From Flagellimonas zhangzhouensis (GTDB lineage Bacteria > Bacteroidota > Bacteroidia > Flavobacteriales > Flavobacteriaceae): DNA of 64,000 bases. The DNA is taken from assembly GCF_900102925.1 (NCBI RefSeq), contig NZ_FNKI01000007.1:31350-95349 (forward strand), read 5' to 3'. This document shows positions 53,038-63,028 of this stretch, in pieces. The translations under genes and the position numbers were made by a program. Below the pieces are notes generated by a model, which saw nothing but the letters and a program-made list of their open reading frames with translations, was not told the DNA's origin and made no database searches. Numbering within the stretch: the stretch's first letter is position 1; the number at the start of each line of letters is the position of its first letter.

Positions 53038-55236
53038 ATGACCAAACTTTATATTGTACTTGTTACAATAGTATTGCCGCTTACCATTTATTCACAAACC
53101 AGTTCCAAAGAAATCCATGTAAAATTTACCGATTCCCCCTTCACCATCGATGGCGCGTTGGATGAACCCATTTGGGAAAATGCCGAACCCACCGATAGTT
53201 TTTACCAATTTTTCCCAGCAGATACCATTCAGGCCGTAAAGCAAACCGAAGTTCGATTACTTTACAGCAGTACAACCTTATATATAGGTATAAAAATGTA
53301 TGCTGATGGAGAAGATTATGTAATTCCATCCCTTAAAAGGGATTATGGTGCAGGAGGTAATGATAATATTAGTATTGTATTCGACACCTTTAATGATGGG
53401 ACCAACGCTTTCTTATTTGGAATCAACCCCTATGGTGTTCGAAGGGAAGCCTTAATTTCTGGAGGTGGACAAGGTTCCAGCGGATTCACCATGTCTTGGG
53501 ATGTAAAATGGAAAGGTGAGACCCAAATTTTTGATGGGTACTACACTTCTGAAATTGCCATTCCACTTACATCTTTCAAATTTAGACAAGGAGAAACCAA
53601 ATGGCGTTTCAATGCCTATAGGTTTGATATGCAAACCAATGAGCAAAGTACTTGGGTACAAATTCCTCAGAACCAGAAGATCTACAATCTGGCCTTTATG
53701 GGCGATATGATCTTTGAAAGACCCTTGGGTAAATCAAGAACCCCATTGGCACTTATCCCCTATGTAAATGGATTGGCCGCCAAAGACTATGAAAACAACG
53801 ACAGCTTCGAAACCTTCAATGTAGGTGGTGATGCCAAAGTTTCCATTGGAAATGGGATGAACTTGGATATTACCGTTAACCCAGATTTTTCGAATGTGGA
53901 AGTTGACAATGTGATTACAAACGTCACCCGATTTGAAGTTTCCTTGCCAGAAAAAAGACAGTTTTTTATTGACAATAGCGACCTTTTTGGCTCTTTTGGT
54001 ACCGAAAGCGATTACAATCCGTTTTTCTCCAGAAGAATCGGATTGGCACAAAACGCCGAAGGACAAACCATTGAAAACGGTATTATCGGAGGGGTTCGCC
54101 TCAGTGGAAAATTGAACGAAAATTGGAGATTGGGCTTGATGAACCTTCAAACAGAAAAGGATGAAGCCAACGAGATTGCAAGTAACAACAATACCGTGTT
54201 TGCCCTTCAGAAAAAAATGTTCTCACGCTCCAACCTCAGCTTTATTTTCGTAAACCGTGAAACTTTCGAGGATTACGATTTTTTACTGGACGAAGATCGC
54301 TACAACCGTGTGGTTGGATTGGATTATAATTTGGCGAGTGCCGATAATACGTGGACAGGCAAATTCTTTTACCACAAATCCTTTACACATGGTATTGAAG
54401 ACCGAGATGATGCAGGTGGTATTAGCCTGAAATACAATTCAAGGTTTTTAAATCTTGGAATCAACGGGAATTTTGTGGGCGACAACTTCCGTTCCGACCT
54501 TGGTTTTGTGCCTAGAACCGATATTTTATATGTCAATCCTTCCGCAGAGGTGATATTTTATCCAAGAAAAGGAAAATTAAACTCCCATGGTTTTTTTACC
54601 CGACCTGAATTTGTTTGGAGACCGACCTTGGATTACAAAAACACCGACTATTTTATTTTTACAGGTTGGCAAGCACAATTTAAGAGTCAAGAAGAAATTT
54701 CGGTTAGATTATTTAACCGATATACCTATTTGACCAATCCTTTTGACCCTACTCGAACCGATGGGGGAACGCCATTACCAGGCGAAACAGGATACTATTA
54801 CACCAGTGGAGAATTAGAATTTACCAGTGATAAAAGAAAAATGTTCTATTATTCCCTTGAACCAGGCTACGGTAACTTTTTTAACGGTACCCGTTTGGTT
54901 TTTGAAGGACAGTTGAATCTTAGGGTACAACCCAAAATGAATTTCTCCTTGGCATTCAACTATAACCATATTGAACTTCCTGAACCCTATGAAACTGGAG
55001 ATATTTGGTTGTTAAGCCCTAAAATCGACTTGACTTTTTCTAAATCCATTTTCTGGTCCACTTTGGTGCAGTACAGCAATCAGCTGGATAATTTAGGCTT
55101 CAATTCACGTTTGCAATGGCGTTTTGCCCCTTTGTCCGACCTATTTTTGGTGTATAACGATAACTACTTTGTGAATTCCTTTATGCCCCGAAACCGTTCA
55201 ATCAACCTAAAGTTGACTTATTGGTTGAATATTTAA
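53038..55236 (+). CDS. DUF5916 outer-membrane protein with CBM9-like domain
   Basis: 732 residues. A signal peptide precedes a CBM9-like beta sandwich (FTIDGALDEPIWENAEP at about 36-52), followed by a long DUF5916 beta-barrel region with many aromatic strands and the phrase DITVNPDFSNVEVD. Members are seen in Bacteroidota near carbohydrate or peptide use genes and are predicted to be outer-membrane proteins. The function is unknown. It has its own terminator. Confidence 0.85.
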   Translation: MTKLYIVLVTIVLPLTIYSQTSSKEIHVKFTDSPFTIDGALDEPIWENAEPTDSFYQFFPADTIQAVKQTEVRLLYSSTTLYIGIKMYADGEDYVIPSLKRDYGAGGNDNISIVFDTFNDGTNAFLFGINPYGVRREALISGGGQGSSGFTMSWDVKWKGETQIFDGYYTSEIAIPLTSFKFRQGETKWRFNAYRFDMQTNEQSTWVQIPQNQKIYNLAFMGDMIFERPLGKSRTPLALIPYVNGLAAKDYENNDSFETFNVGGDAKVSIGNGMNLDITVNPDFSNVEVDNVITNVTRFEVSLPEKRQFFIDNSDLFGSFGTESDYNPFFSRRIGLAQNAEGQTIENGIIGGVRLSGKLNENWRLGLMNLQTEKDEANEIASNNNTVFALQKKMFSRSNLSFIFVNRETFEDYDFLLDEDRYNRVVGLDYNLASADNTWTGKFFYHKSFTHGIEDRDDAGGISLKYNSRFLNLGINGNFVGDNFRSDLGFVPRTDILYVNPSAEVIFYPRKGKLNSHGFFTRPEFVWRPTLDYKNTDYFIFTGWQAQFKSQEEISVRLFNRYTYLTNPFDPTRTDGGTPLPGETGYYYTSGELEFTSDKRKMFYYSLEPGYGNFFNGTRLVFEGQLNLRVQPKMNFSLAFNYNHIELPEPYETGDIWLLSPKIDLTFSKSIFWSTLVQYSNQLDNLGFNSRLQWRFAPLSDLFLVYNDNYFVNSFMPRNRSINLKLTYWLNI

Positions 55237-55267
55237 TGAACGTATTATAAATTATGATGGCTTATAA

Positions 55268-55300
55268 AAAAAGGTTGCCAAATATTGGCAACCTTTTTTT
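55268..55300. terminator. Bidirectional terminator
   Basis: AAAAAGGTTGCCAA and TTGGCAACCTTTTT form a long perfect stem with a TAT loop, A run on one side and T run on the other. It serves the DUF5916 gene and the convergent small membrane gene. Confidence 0.88.
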
Positions 55301-55341
55301 CTTTCTTTTTCAATGCAATTGGTAATTCCTATTACCCCAAT

Positions 55342-55521
<180 letters not shown>

Positions 55522-55751
55522 TTAGTGTTTCTATACCATAAAATTAAGATCGTTGGCAGTCAACTCTTGTTTCAATAGATGGAATTGTTAACTCAAAACA
55601 GATTAATTTTTTTTTAAGGATAAATGAAAACTTTCAATAATCCATCTTAAAACTATGCTCTGTTTTAGGGCTGGCAATTCATTTCAAAACCACACTTTCA
55701 CTTTATTCGGGGTAGTATTTTCCTATATTTGGGCAACTAGCTTAAAAATAT

Positions 55752-57014
55752 ATGGACCAACTACCCTTTACCCAAGACACGATTATTTTTGGGTTACTCT
55801 GCCTTTGTTTAGGATTCGTTTTTTATACCTCTTCCATTAAAACTGGTTTTTGGAGCAAATTTTACAGCATTGTTCCAACAGTGCTCATGTGTTATTTATT
55901 ACCAGCAATTTTGGCCAGTGTAGGTATTGTGGATGAAGCGTCATCGCAAACTTATTATATAGCGAGTAGGTATTTGTTGCCCGCGGCATTGATTTTAATG
56001 ACGTTGAGTATAGACTTAAAGGCAATCCTCAATTTGGGAAGTAAGGCACTTATCATGTTTTTAACGGGAACGGCGGGAATTATCATTGGAGGGCCATTGG
56101 CCATTTTAATAGTTTCTATTATTTCGCCTGAAACTGTTGGTGGAGTTGGATTTGATGCTGTTTGGAGGGGCTTGGCCACGATTGCAGGGAGTTGGATCGG
56201 CGGTGGCGCCAATCAAGCAGCCATGTTGGAAGTGTTCCAATACAACCAAGAAAATTATGGCGGCATGGTTCTTATTGATATTGTGGTTGCCAACCTTTGG
56301 ATGGCCATAATTCTGCTTGGGGTAGGAAAAACCCAAAAAATAGACCGATGGTTAAAAGCCGATACCTCATCCATTGAAGAACTAAAAGTAAAAGTGTCCA
56401 CCTATACCGAAAAAATCGCTCGGGTCACAACCCTTCAAGATTTTATCATGATGCTTTTTTATGCGTTTACTGGTGTTGGAATTGCCCATTTATTAGGTTT
56501 TCACTTTGCCGATTTCCTTCAAAACAATTTTGAAGTGGTGCGTAACCCACAAAAAATATTATCCTCATTAGGTTCTGAATTTCTCTGGATGGTAGTTTTT
56601 GCCACGGTTATCGGAATTGGTCTTTCCTTTACAAAAGCTAAAAATTACGAAGGAGCAGGTGCCAGTAAAATTGGCGGCGTTTTCATTTATATTTTGGTGG
56701 CCACTATTGGAATGAAAATGGATCTGGGCAAAGTCCTTGAGAATCCAGGTTTAATTGTTATTGGACTTATTTGGATTTCCATTCACGCTGGACTTTTAAT
56801 TTTAGTAGCTAAATTGATAAAGGCTCCTTTCTTCTTTTTGGCCGTGGGTAGTCAAGCAAATGTAGGAGGAGCAGCTTCGGCACCTGTGGTTGCTGCCGAA
56901 TTTCACCCTTCCTTGACCTCCGTCGGCATTCTTTTAGCTGTTTTTGGATATGTGGTGGGTACCGCTGGAGCTTATTTATGCGCTTTGTTGATGGAAGTCG
57001 CCTCCAATGTTTAA
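55752..57014 (+). CDS. DUF819-family membrane transporter-like protein
   Basis: 420 residues with about 11 helices. The repeats GTAGIIIGGPLAILI and GGGANQAAMLEVF, and the last part GSQANVGGAASAPVVAAEF, are typical of DUF819, which is distantly related to organic acid or glutamate carriers with two inverted halves. It probably moves an ion-coupled solute. A lipoprotein gene follows, overlapping slightly at the ORF level but separate from the ATG at 57058. Confidence 0.85.
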   Translation: MDQLPFTQDTIIFGLLCLCLGFVFYTSSIKTGFWSKFYSIVPTVLMCYLLPAILASVGIVDEASSQTYYIASRYLLPAALILMTLSIDLKAILNLGSKALIMFLTGTAGIIIGGPLAILIVSIISPETVGGVGFDAVWRGLATIAGSWIGGGANQAAMLEVFQYNQENYGGMVLIDIVVANLWMAIILLGVGKTQKIDRWLKADTSSIEELKVKVSTYTEKIARVTTLQDFIMMLFYAFTGVGIAHLLGFHFADFLQNNFEVVRNPQKILSSLGSEFLWMVVFATVIGIGLSFTKAKNYEGAGASKIGGVFIYILVATIGMKMDLGKVLENPGLIVIGLIWISIHAGLLILVAKLIKAPFFFLAVGSQANVGGAASAPVVAAEFHPSLTSVGILLAVFGYVVGTAGAYLCALLMEVASNV

Positions 57015-57057
57015 TTTATTTGAGAAGATTATGCATATTTGCGCTGCAAAAAATTTA

Positions 57058-57759
57058 ATGATGAAGCGGATATTGTTTGTATTGATTGTTGGTCTAGTTG
57101 CTGTTTCCTGTGAAAAGAGCACTGAAAACACGATGACCTTGACTGGAAATATTAAAGGACTTAAAAAAGGTACTTTGTATTTGCAACAGTTTCAAGATTC
57201 TACCTTAGTGAATTTGGATTCTTTGGAAATTAAGGGAGATGGAAATTTCAGTTTTTCGGAAGAAGTGGAAGAACCAGAGATTTTTTACCTATACCTTCAA
57301 AAGGAGGACAATAACGATATCAACGACCGCATCACTTTTTTTGGTGAAGCTGGAAACATAACCATCAACACCAGTTGGAACACATTTGACACCAATGTGG
57401 AAATCAGTGGATCCAAATCCAATGATAAAATGGTGGAGTTTTATGAGATGGCATCCAAATTCAACATTAAGGAACTTCAATTGGCACAACAGGCTTCCTT
57501 GCCAGAATACCAAAATGATTCCATTGCCATGGATTCTATTGTGACCTTAATGGACCAGAATACCATTAACAGGTATCGTTATGCACTTAACTTTGGATTG
57601 ACCAATGGAAGTTCATTCGCTACACCATATTTGATGATTACAGAGGCTAGCGAGGCAAATCCAAAATATTTGGATTCCATTTACAACAATTTGGACCCTG
57701 AGATTGCGGCGTCCAAATACGGAAAATCTTTAAAAGCTTTTTTAGACGGTAACGACTAA
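57058..57759 (+). CDS. DUF4369-domain lipoprotein
   Basis: 233 residues from the ATG at 57058 (MMKRILFVLIVGLVAVSC), with a lipobox. The DUF4369 beta domain follows (MTLTGNIKGLKKGTLYLQQF, NLDSLEIKGDGNFSF). Family members often carry a thioredoxin domain after it; here the C-terminal part is helical and lacks CXXC. It overlaps a convergent 89-residue gene by four bases. Confidence 0.82.
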   Translation: MMKRILFVLIVGLVAVSCEKSTENTMTLTGNIKGLKKGTLYLQQFQDSTLVNLDSLEIKGDGNFSFSEEVEEPEIFYLYLQKEDNNDINDRITFFGEAGNITINTSWNTFDTNVEISGSKSNDKMVEFYEMASKFNIKELQLAQQASLPEYQNDSIAMDSIVTLMDQNTINRYRYALNFGLTNGSSFATPYLMITEASEANPKYLDSIYNNLDPEIAASKYGKSLKAFLDGND

Positions 57760-58025
57760 GCCAAACTGTTGAGTTGCTCAACAAGTTCGGTAGCCTTAAC
57801 TTCCAAATCTTTGCGGATTTCGGTGAAATGCGCCTTGTTGTTTTCCACATCTTTCTGATGAAGTTTGTTCATGAGCTCATCAAAGGCATCAATGGCCTTA
57901 TCGATGATTACCGAACCCTCTTCGGATTCTTTGTTCCCTGATCCTGCTTCCCAGATGTACACGGCCTCAATTATGTCTCCCAAAACAAAATTGATGTCTT
58001 TTTTTAAATCGCGAATACTTGGCAT
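57756..58025 (-). CDS. Small acidic helical protein of unknown function
   Basis: 89 residues, acidic and all-helical by pattern: SIRDLKKDINFVLGDIIEAV at the start and DLEVKATELVEQLNSL at the end. No membrane part. I do not recognise the family. The clean frame, good ATG and tight junction with the neighbouring genes support it as real. Confidence 0.65.
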   Translation of the reverse strand: MPSIRDLKKDINFVLGDIIEAVYIWEAGSGNKESEEGSVIIDKAIDAFDELMNKLHQKDVENNKAHFTEIRKDLEVKATELVEQLNSLA

Positions 58026-58052
58026 TTTGTGTCTATTTCTTTAAAGATACTA

Positions 58053-59021
58053 TTAAATACTGACTTCTAAAAGCTTTGCACCATTGGTGTCAACATCAAC
58101 ATAAGTGCTTGATGCCGAAATCAATAGCGTTTGACCTTTTTCTATGTTCGTGGTACCCCAATCGTTGGTGATTTTTGCCTCTCCCCCAACACACATATAA
58201 ATGGTGAAGGAGTCTCTTTTAGACAAATCTTGATGTAAAGGTTGGGTCAATTCCAAAAAATTGGTTCTAAAATAAGGGCAATCCACCATGCTGTTTACCG
58301 TATCCATTTCATGGGGATAATTCACCTTAAAATCATCCTTCTTTTCATAATCAATGGCATCTATTGCCAATTCGGTATGCAACTCACGTAGGTTTCCTTC
58401 TTTATCCTTTCTGTTGAAATCAAATACGCGGTAGGTAATATCGGAGGTCTGTTGAATTTCTGCCAAAAGCACGCCTGCTCCAATAGCATGTATTTTTCCA
58501 GTATTGATGAAAAAAGTATCACCTTCGGTCACTTCCTCATAGTTCATCAAATTGGTCAATGTTCCCGCTTCAATACTTTTTACATACTCTTCTTTTTCCA
58601 CTTCTTTATTGAAACCTACAATCAATTGGGCACCTGGATCAGCATCCATAATGTACCACATTTCGGTTTTCCCAAAAGAATCATGTCGTTCTTTCGCCAA
58701 TGCATCATTGGGGTGCAATTGGATGGAAAGATCTTGTTTGGCATCAATAAATTTAATCAGAATAGGAAATTCAGATCCAAATCGTTCCACTACACTTTTC
58801 CCCAAAAGCTCTTCTCCCCTTTCATCCATCAACTCTTGTAGGGATGTTCCATACAATTCGCCATTGGAAACTACCGAAATATCACCTTTAACTCCTGAAA
58901 GCTCCCAGCTTTCACCTGTGATGTCACTCTCGATGGGTTTTCCTAAAACGTCTTTTAATTTGGTTCCACCCCAAAGTCTTTCTTTAAGAATAGGGGTAAA
59001 TTGTAGTGGGTATAAATTCAT
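58053..59021 (-). CDS. manA: Mannose-6-phosphate isomerase, class I
   Basis: 322 residues with the cupin metal site. Key segments are SIQLHPNDALAKERH, TFFINTGKIHAIGAGVLLAEIQQ and YCVGGEA-like closing strands. The enzyme interconverts mannose 6-phosphate and fructose 6-phosphate, feeding GDP-mannose for glycans. It starts two bases before the queD stop on the minus strand. Confidence 0.9.
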   Translation of the reverse strand: MNLYPLQFTPILKERLWGGTKLKDVLGKPIESDITGESWELSGVKGDISVVSNGELYGTSLQELMDERGEELLGKSVVERFGSEFPILIKFIDAKQDLSIQLHPNDALAKERHDSFGKTEMWYIMDADPGAQLIVGFNKEVEKEEYVKSIEAGTLTNLMNYEEVTEGDTFFINTGKIHAIGAGVLLAEIQQTSDITYRVFDFNRKDKEGNLRELHTELAIDAIDYEKKDDFKVNYPHEMDTVNSMVDCPYFRTNFLELTQPLHQDLSKRDSFTIYMCVGGEAKITNDWGTTNIEKGQTLLISASSTYVDVDTNGAKLLEVSI

Positions 59022-59023
59022 TT

Positions 59024-59431
59024 TTATCCTGAATAGGTTACAAAATTTCGTGGGGTTTCATAGAGCATTACTTCCAGCTCTTTTTTATCACTAATGTGAG
59101 GTCTTAATTTGTTCCAGATTACCACAGCAATATTTTCTGCGGTAGGATTTAAGTTTTTAAACTCGGGAACATCCAAATTGAGGTTTTTGTGGTCCAAGGC
59201 TTCTTCCACATGCTCTTGGATGAGTTCTTTGAGCACTTTAAGATCCATAACAAAACCTGTTTCTTGATCTATTTCACCTGTCACACTTACTATTAAATCA
59301 TAATTATGACCGTGATACCTAGGATTATTGCACTTACCAAAAATCGTTTGGTTCTTTTCATCGCTCCAATCGTCTCTGTGCAATCTATGCGCTGCATTAA
59401 AGCTGGCTTTTCTGCTTACTTTCACTTTCAT
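59024..59431 (-). CDS. queD: 6-carboxy-5,6,7,8-tetrahydropterin synthase
   Basis: 135 residues of the PTPS fold. The zinc histidines are in FNAAHRLH and YHGHNYDL, and the catalytic cysteine is in FGKCNNP. The enzyme makes 6-carboxytetrahydropterin from dihydroneopterin triphosphate, the second step to queuosine. The 1-base overlap with idi (59431) means they share a transcript. Confidence 0.9.
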   Translation of the reverse strand: MKVKVSRKASFNAAHRLHRDDWSDEKNQTIFGKCNNPRYHGHNYDLIVSVTGEIDQETGFVMDLKVLKELIQEHVEEALDHKNLNLDVPEFKNLNPTAENIAVVIWNKLRPHISDKKELEVMLYETPRNFVTYSG

Positions 59432-59961
59432 TATGCTGGAGTATTTTCCATTAAATGGTCATAAAATCGTTCAAAGATTATTTTGAACCACGCTGTATAG
59501 CTTTGCGGGTTTTCCTCCATATCTTTCTTCACATCCGAAGGTAACATCCATTTCCAATCAGCCACCTCATCTGGGTTGATTTTTGGTTCTTCGGTGAACT
59601 TCCCAATCATTACATGGTCAAATTCATGTTCGGTAAGTCCATTGTCAAAAGGAGCTTTATAAATAAAGGAAAACAGTTCTTTAAGCTCTGTAGTGAATCC
59701 CATTTCTTCCATCAATCGGCGCTTTCCTGCCTCAATATTGCTTTCTCCGTCTCTTTGATGACTACAACAGGTATTGGTCCATAAAAGGGGGGAATGGTAC
59801 TTATGCGCTGCTCGTTGTTGCAGCATGGTCTCGCCTTTGTCGTTCATTACAAAAACAGAAAATGCCCTATGCAAAAGTGCCTTTTCATGGGCTTCCATTT
59901 TGGGCATTAAACCAATAGGTTCATCCAATTCGTTTACCAAAATCACATTTTCCTCTCTCAT
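59431..59961 (-). CDS. idi: Isopentenyl-diphosphate delta-isomerase, type 1
   Basis: 176 residues with the Nudix-like fold. The catalytic Cys is in NTCCSHQR and the metal-binding Glu region reads EAGKRRLMEEMGF. The enzyme converts isopentenyl to dimethylallyl diphosphate, which feeds geranylgeranyl diphosphate and so the crt operon. It shares one base with queD and precedes manA. Confidence 0.92.
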   Translation of the reverse strand: MREENVILVNELDEPIGLMPKMEAHEKALLHRAFSVFVMNDKGETMLQQRAAHKYHSPLLWTNTCCSHQRDGESNIEAGKRRLMEEMGFTTELKELFSFIYKAPFDNGLTEHEFDHVMIGKFTEEPKINPDEVADWKWMLPSDVKKDMEENPQSYTAWFKIIFERFYDHLMENTPA

Positions 59962-60016
59962 GGGGTAAAAATATGACCTTTGTTTGAGAATAAGGTGAAG
60001 CGAATTTAAATTCTTC

Positions 60017-60964
60017 CTAAAAGAAGCGTGGAGATTTCATGTTGGCTACGTTCTTGATAAAGTCGTAGCGCAGGATTACTTCAAAAGAACCGTCATTGAA
60101 CCTGGTGGCTCCCAAATCGGTAATTTCACGATCATAGGCCAATCCCACCATAATCTGGTCGGAAATCATAAAACCAAACAACCCACTAAAAGCGGCATCC
60201 CATCTATAGGCTGCTCCCGCAATGAATTTTTCGTTGAACATAAAGTTGGCGGACAAATCTACTTGCAAGGGTGCTCCTTGCACCATTTTGGTGAGCAAGG
60301 TGGGCTTAAATTTTAATACTGGATTTAAATCCCAAACATACCCTGTGATCAGATATAAATTCATTTGTTCCACTGCTGTGGACACGGATGAGGATTGGAA
60401 ATGTTCGGTCTCTAAAATTCGGGGCACGGAGATTCCTGCATAGAATTTATCTGTGTGATAGTACACGCCTGCTCCAATATTGGGCGAAAACTTATTCTGA
60501 ATATCTTGTTGCGATTGCAATTGTGGGTCCACTTCGAACTCATCCAATTCGGAATAACGAATGTCCAACATATTGGCGCTGGCCTTTAGGCCAAAACTTA
60601 ACCTACCTTCTCGCGAGGTGTAAATGGTATAGGAAAAATCTACATCAAAATTGGTTTCCGAAGTGGGACCAATCTTATCATTTACAATGGAAAGTCCCAA
60701 TCCAACCCCTCGGTAGCCTACTGGTGTATGTACATTCAAGGTTTGGGTTTCTGGAGCACCATCCAAACCCAACCATTGGTTACGATAGAGGGCCGCAATA
60801 CTCAAATGACCCCGCGAACCCGCATAGGCTGGATTTACACTCACCGTATTGTACATATATTGCGTGTACTGCGCATCTTGCTGGGCACTCACCGAAGTAA
60901 GCATTCCCATTAAGATGAGAGTGAGTAATAGACCTTTTTTGGTATTCGCTATATGTTTTTTCAC
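60017..60964 (-). CDS. PorP/SprF-family type IX secretion membrane protein
   Basis: 315 residues with a signal peptide (ending SVSAQ) and the family head QDAQYTQYMYNTVSVNPAYAGSRG. The rest is a beta-barrel. PorP/SprF proteins sit in the outer membrane and are needed to export or anchor cargo with a type B CHU_C tail. It is 13 bases downstream of just such a cargo gene, which points to a dedicated pair. Confidence 0.93.
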   Translation of the reverse strand: MKKHIANTKKGLLLTLILMGMLTSVSAQQDAQYTQYMYNTVSVNPAYAGSRGHLSIAALYRNQWLGLDGAPETQTLNVHTPVGYRGVGLGLSIVNDKIGPTSETNFDVDFSYTIYTSREGRLSFGLKASANMLDIRYSELDEFEVDPQLQSQQDIQNKFSPNIGAGVYYHTDKFYAGISVPRILETEHFQSSSVSTAVEQMNLYLITGYVWDLNPVLKFKPTLLTKMVQGAPLQVDLSANFMFNEKFIAGAAYRWDAAFSGLFGFMISDQIMVGLAYDREITDLGATRFNDGSFEVILRYDFIKNVANMKSPRFF

Positions 60965-60977
60965 AGTTGGTTAAGGT

Positions 60978-63026
60978 TTATCTATTGATATAAATGTATC
61001 CTGTTAGCTGTTTCATGCTTCCGCCATTATCTTGGTAATCGATGATATAGAAATACGTTCCTACAGGCAGCTTATTATCAGCTTCAACAGTTACCCTTGC
61101 TTGGGATGTACCGTCGAATACATTTCCGCTAGTATTGTACGATTTTGTTTGGAAAACCATCACACCCCAACGATTATAGATTTTAACCGTGTTTATTGGG
61201 TAATTTTCAAGTCCCTTGATTTCCAATACATCGTGAACGCCATCCCCGTTCGGTGTAATCACATTGATTACATCGACCACTTCTTCATCGGTTGTAAGCT
61301 CACCTAAGTCTGGATCTAGATAATTTGGTATACCATTCTCATTGGAATCGTCATTGGAATAATCACCATCCATATTGAGGTCCTCATCAATGGTTTCTAT
61401 ACCATCATCATCGTCATCGGAATCCCTAAAATCTGGAATGCCATCTGAATCTGTATCGGGTAGATGAATACTTGGATCATCGATTTCATCATTTACATCA
61501 ATATCAATGACCGTTGAACCTTCATAGCCATCGTCCAAACCATCGTTATCCTTGTCTGAACCAATCAGTACTACATCCGCAATTCCATTATGGTCATAAT
61601 CATGGCCTTCAATGGCATCAGGAACGTTGTCGTTGTCACTATCGTCATCTACGTAATCTGGAATGCCATCTCCGTCAGAATCCACAGGAATTAAACCAAT
61701 GTTTCCATCATTTTCATATGCATCATCCAATCCATTGTTATTGGCATCTACCAAACTTGGTGGAATGTAGCCTAGGGCAAGTTGTGCCTCCACGTTATCT
61801 GGAATACCATCATTATCACTGTCGATATCCAAATAATCAGGTATGCCGTCTCCGTCCGTATCTGTAGGATCTGTTGATGGGTCATCATCACCATCGGCAT
61901 TTAAATCTTCAAAACTGTCAACAATACCATCATTGTCACTGTCCAAGTCTGCACCAAGCGTGTTTACAATGATTGTAATGGTCGCTGTACTGCAATTGCC
62001 ACTGTTATCACAAACCGTATAATCGAAAGTATCCGTTCCAGTAAAACCTGAATTTGGAATGTAAGTGATATCATCATCAGTTGGGTTGTTCGGAGTGCCA
62101 TTCTCATTCAGAACTATGGTTCCGTTGGATGGATTGGTAGCCGTTAAACTACCTGAAGTTGGAATATCGTTATCATTCCCTCTCCAAGAAATAGTAACCT
62201 CTGAATCTTGATCTGTTGATGCTGAATCATCCGCCGTATCCACAATCGGCAATACGTTTACAGTAACCGTTGCTGTACTACAATCTCCTAATGAGTTACA
62301 GACTGTATAATCGAAACTATCAGCTCCATTGTAATCTGGATTGGGCGTATAGGTCAACACATCATCGGATGGATCATTGGCTGTACCGTTATCATCAACC
62401 GTTACGGCCCCATTGGAAGGACCTGTAATAGTCAATGTTCCTGAATTTGGAAGATCGGTATCATTATCAAAAATTGGGGCAACAATAAATCCATCCTCAT
62501 TCACCACAATGGCATCATCCATTAAATTAGCAGCTTGACTCATACAAACCACTGTAAATCGAGGTAGTTCACTTGTGTTTCCTGCCTTGGTTATAGTTGC
62601 CGTATATCGTTCCACTGTTTGGGTGGCCAAAACCATAGGTCGATTTTGATCTCCACTCAATGCAGGACTCCAACTTACAGTTGCTCCTGAAGGTACACTG
62701 GCAGAAATATCCAAAGTCACCTCATTATTGGGCGATTCGCAATCCGTAAGAATAAAATATCCCGTTGCATTGGAACCACAAAGTGTACCATCATAGGTCG
62801 CAAAATAGATCCCAGGTTGTGTTGCTTCGTAAAATGAATTGGTACCCAAAACGGTTCCCAAATCAGAAGCTTCATACCATTTATAATTGTTTTCGTCCCC
62901 TGTATTTGGTGCTTGAAGCAAAAACTGTGCATTCACAAAGTTTATACCAGTAAACAGGGTTAAACATGCAATGAGTAAAGACTTATATGGGTTGAATGAT
63001 TTCAAATCTGAGGTCGTCTTTATCAT
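60978..63026 (-). CDS. Type IX secreted surface protein with TSP3 repeats and CHU_C tail
   Basis: 682 residues. Signal peptide ending at VNAQ, then Ig-like and cadherin-like Big domains with [23 protein letters not shown] repeats (about 165-355), a long thrombospondin type 3-like Asp-rich region with DSDNDGI and DTDGDGIPD repeats (about 355-590) which binds calcium, and a C-terminal gliding-motility type B sorting domain with [14 protein letters not shown] and [12 protein letters not shown]. It should be exported by the type IX system with the PorP/SprF neighbour. It lies 2 bases after the collagen-like gene. Confidence 0.92.
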   Translation of the reverse strand: MIKTTSDLKSFNPYKSLLIACLTLFTGINFVNAQFLLQAPNTGDENNYKWYEASDLGTVLGTNSFYEATQPGIYFATYDGTLCGSNATGYFILTDCESPNNEVTLDISASVPSGATVSWSPALSGDQNRPMVLATQTVERYTATITKAGNTSELPRFTVVCMSQAANLMDDAIVVNEDGFIVAPIFDNDTDLPNSGTLTITGPSNGAVTVDDNGTANDPSDDVLTYTPNPDYNGADSFDYTVCNSLGDCSTATVTVNVLPIVDTADDSASTDQDSEVTISWRGNDNDIPTSGSLTATNPSNGTIVLNENGTPNNPTDDDITYIPNSGFTGTDTFDYTVCDNSGNCSTATITIIVNTLGADLDSDNDGIVDSFEDLNADGDDDPSTDPTDTDGDGIPDYLDIDSDNDGIPDNVEAQLALGYIPPSLVDANNNGLDDAYENDGNIGLIPVDSDGDGIPDYVDDDSDNDNVPDAIEGHDYDHNGIADVVLIGSDKDNDGLDDGYEGSTVIDIDVNDEIDDPSIHLPDTDSDGIPDFRDSDDDDDGIETIDEDLNMDGDYSNDDSNENGIPNYLDPDLGELTTDEEVVDVINVITPNGDGVHDVLEIKGLENYPINTVKIYNRWGVMVFQTKSYNTSGNVFDGTSQARVTVEADNKLPVGTYFYIIDYQDNGGSMKQLTGYIYINR

Positions 63027-63028
63027 TA

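Noticed and set aside
61300..61950. Asp-rich repeated DNA taken as a tandem or CRISPR-like array
   Set aside because: The repeats are in frame and encode TSP3 calcium-binding units, with varied spacing and no conserved direct repeat.
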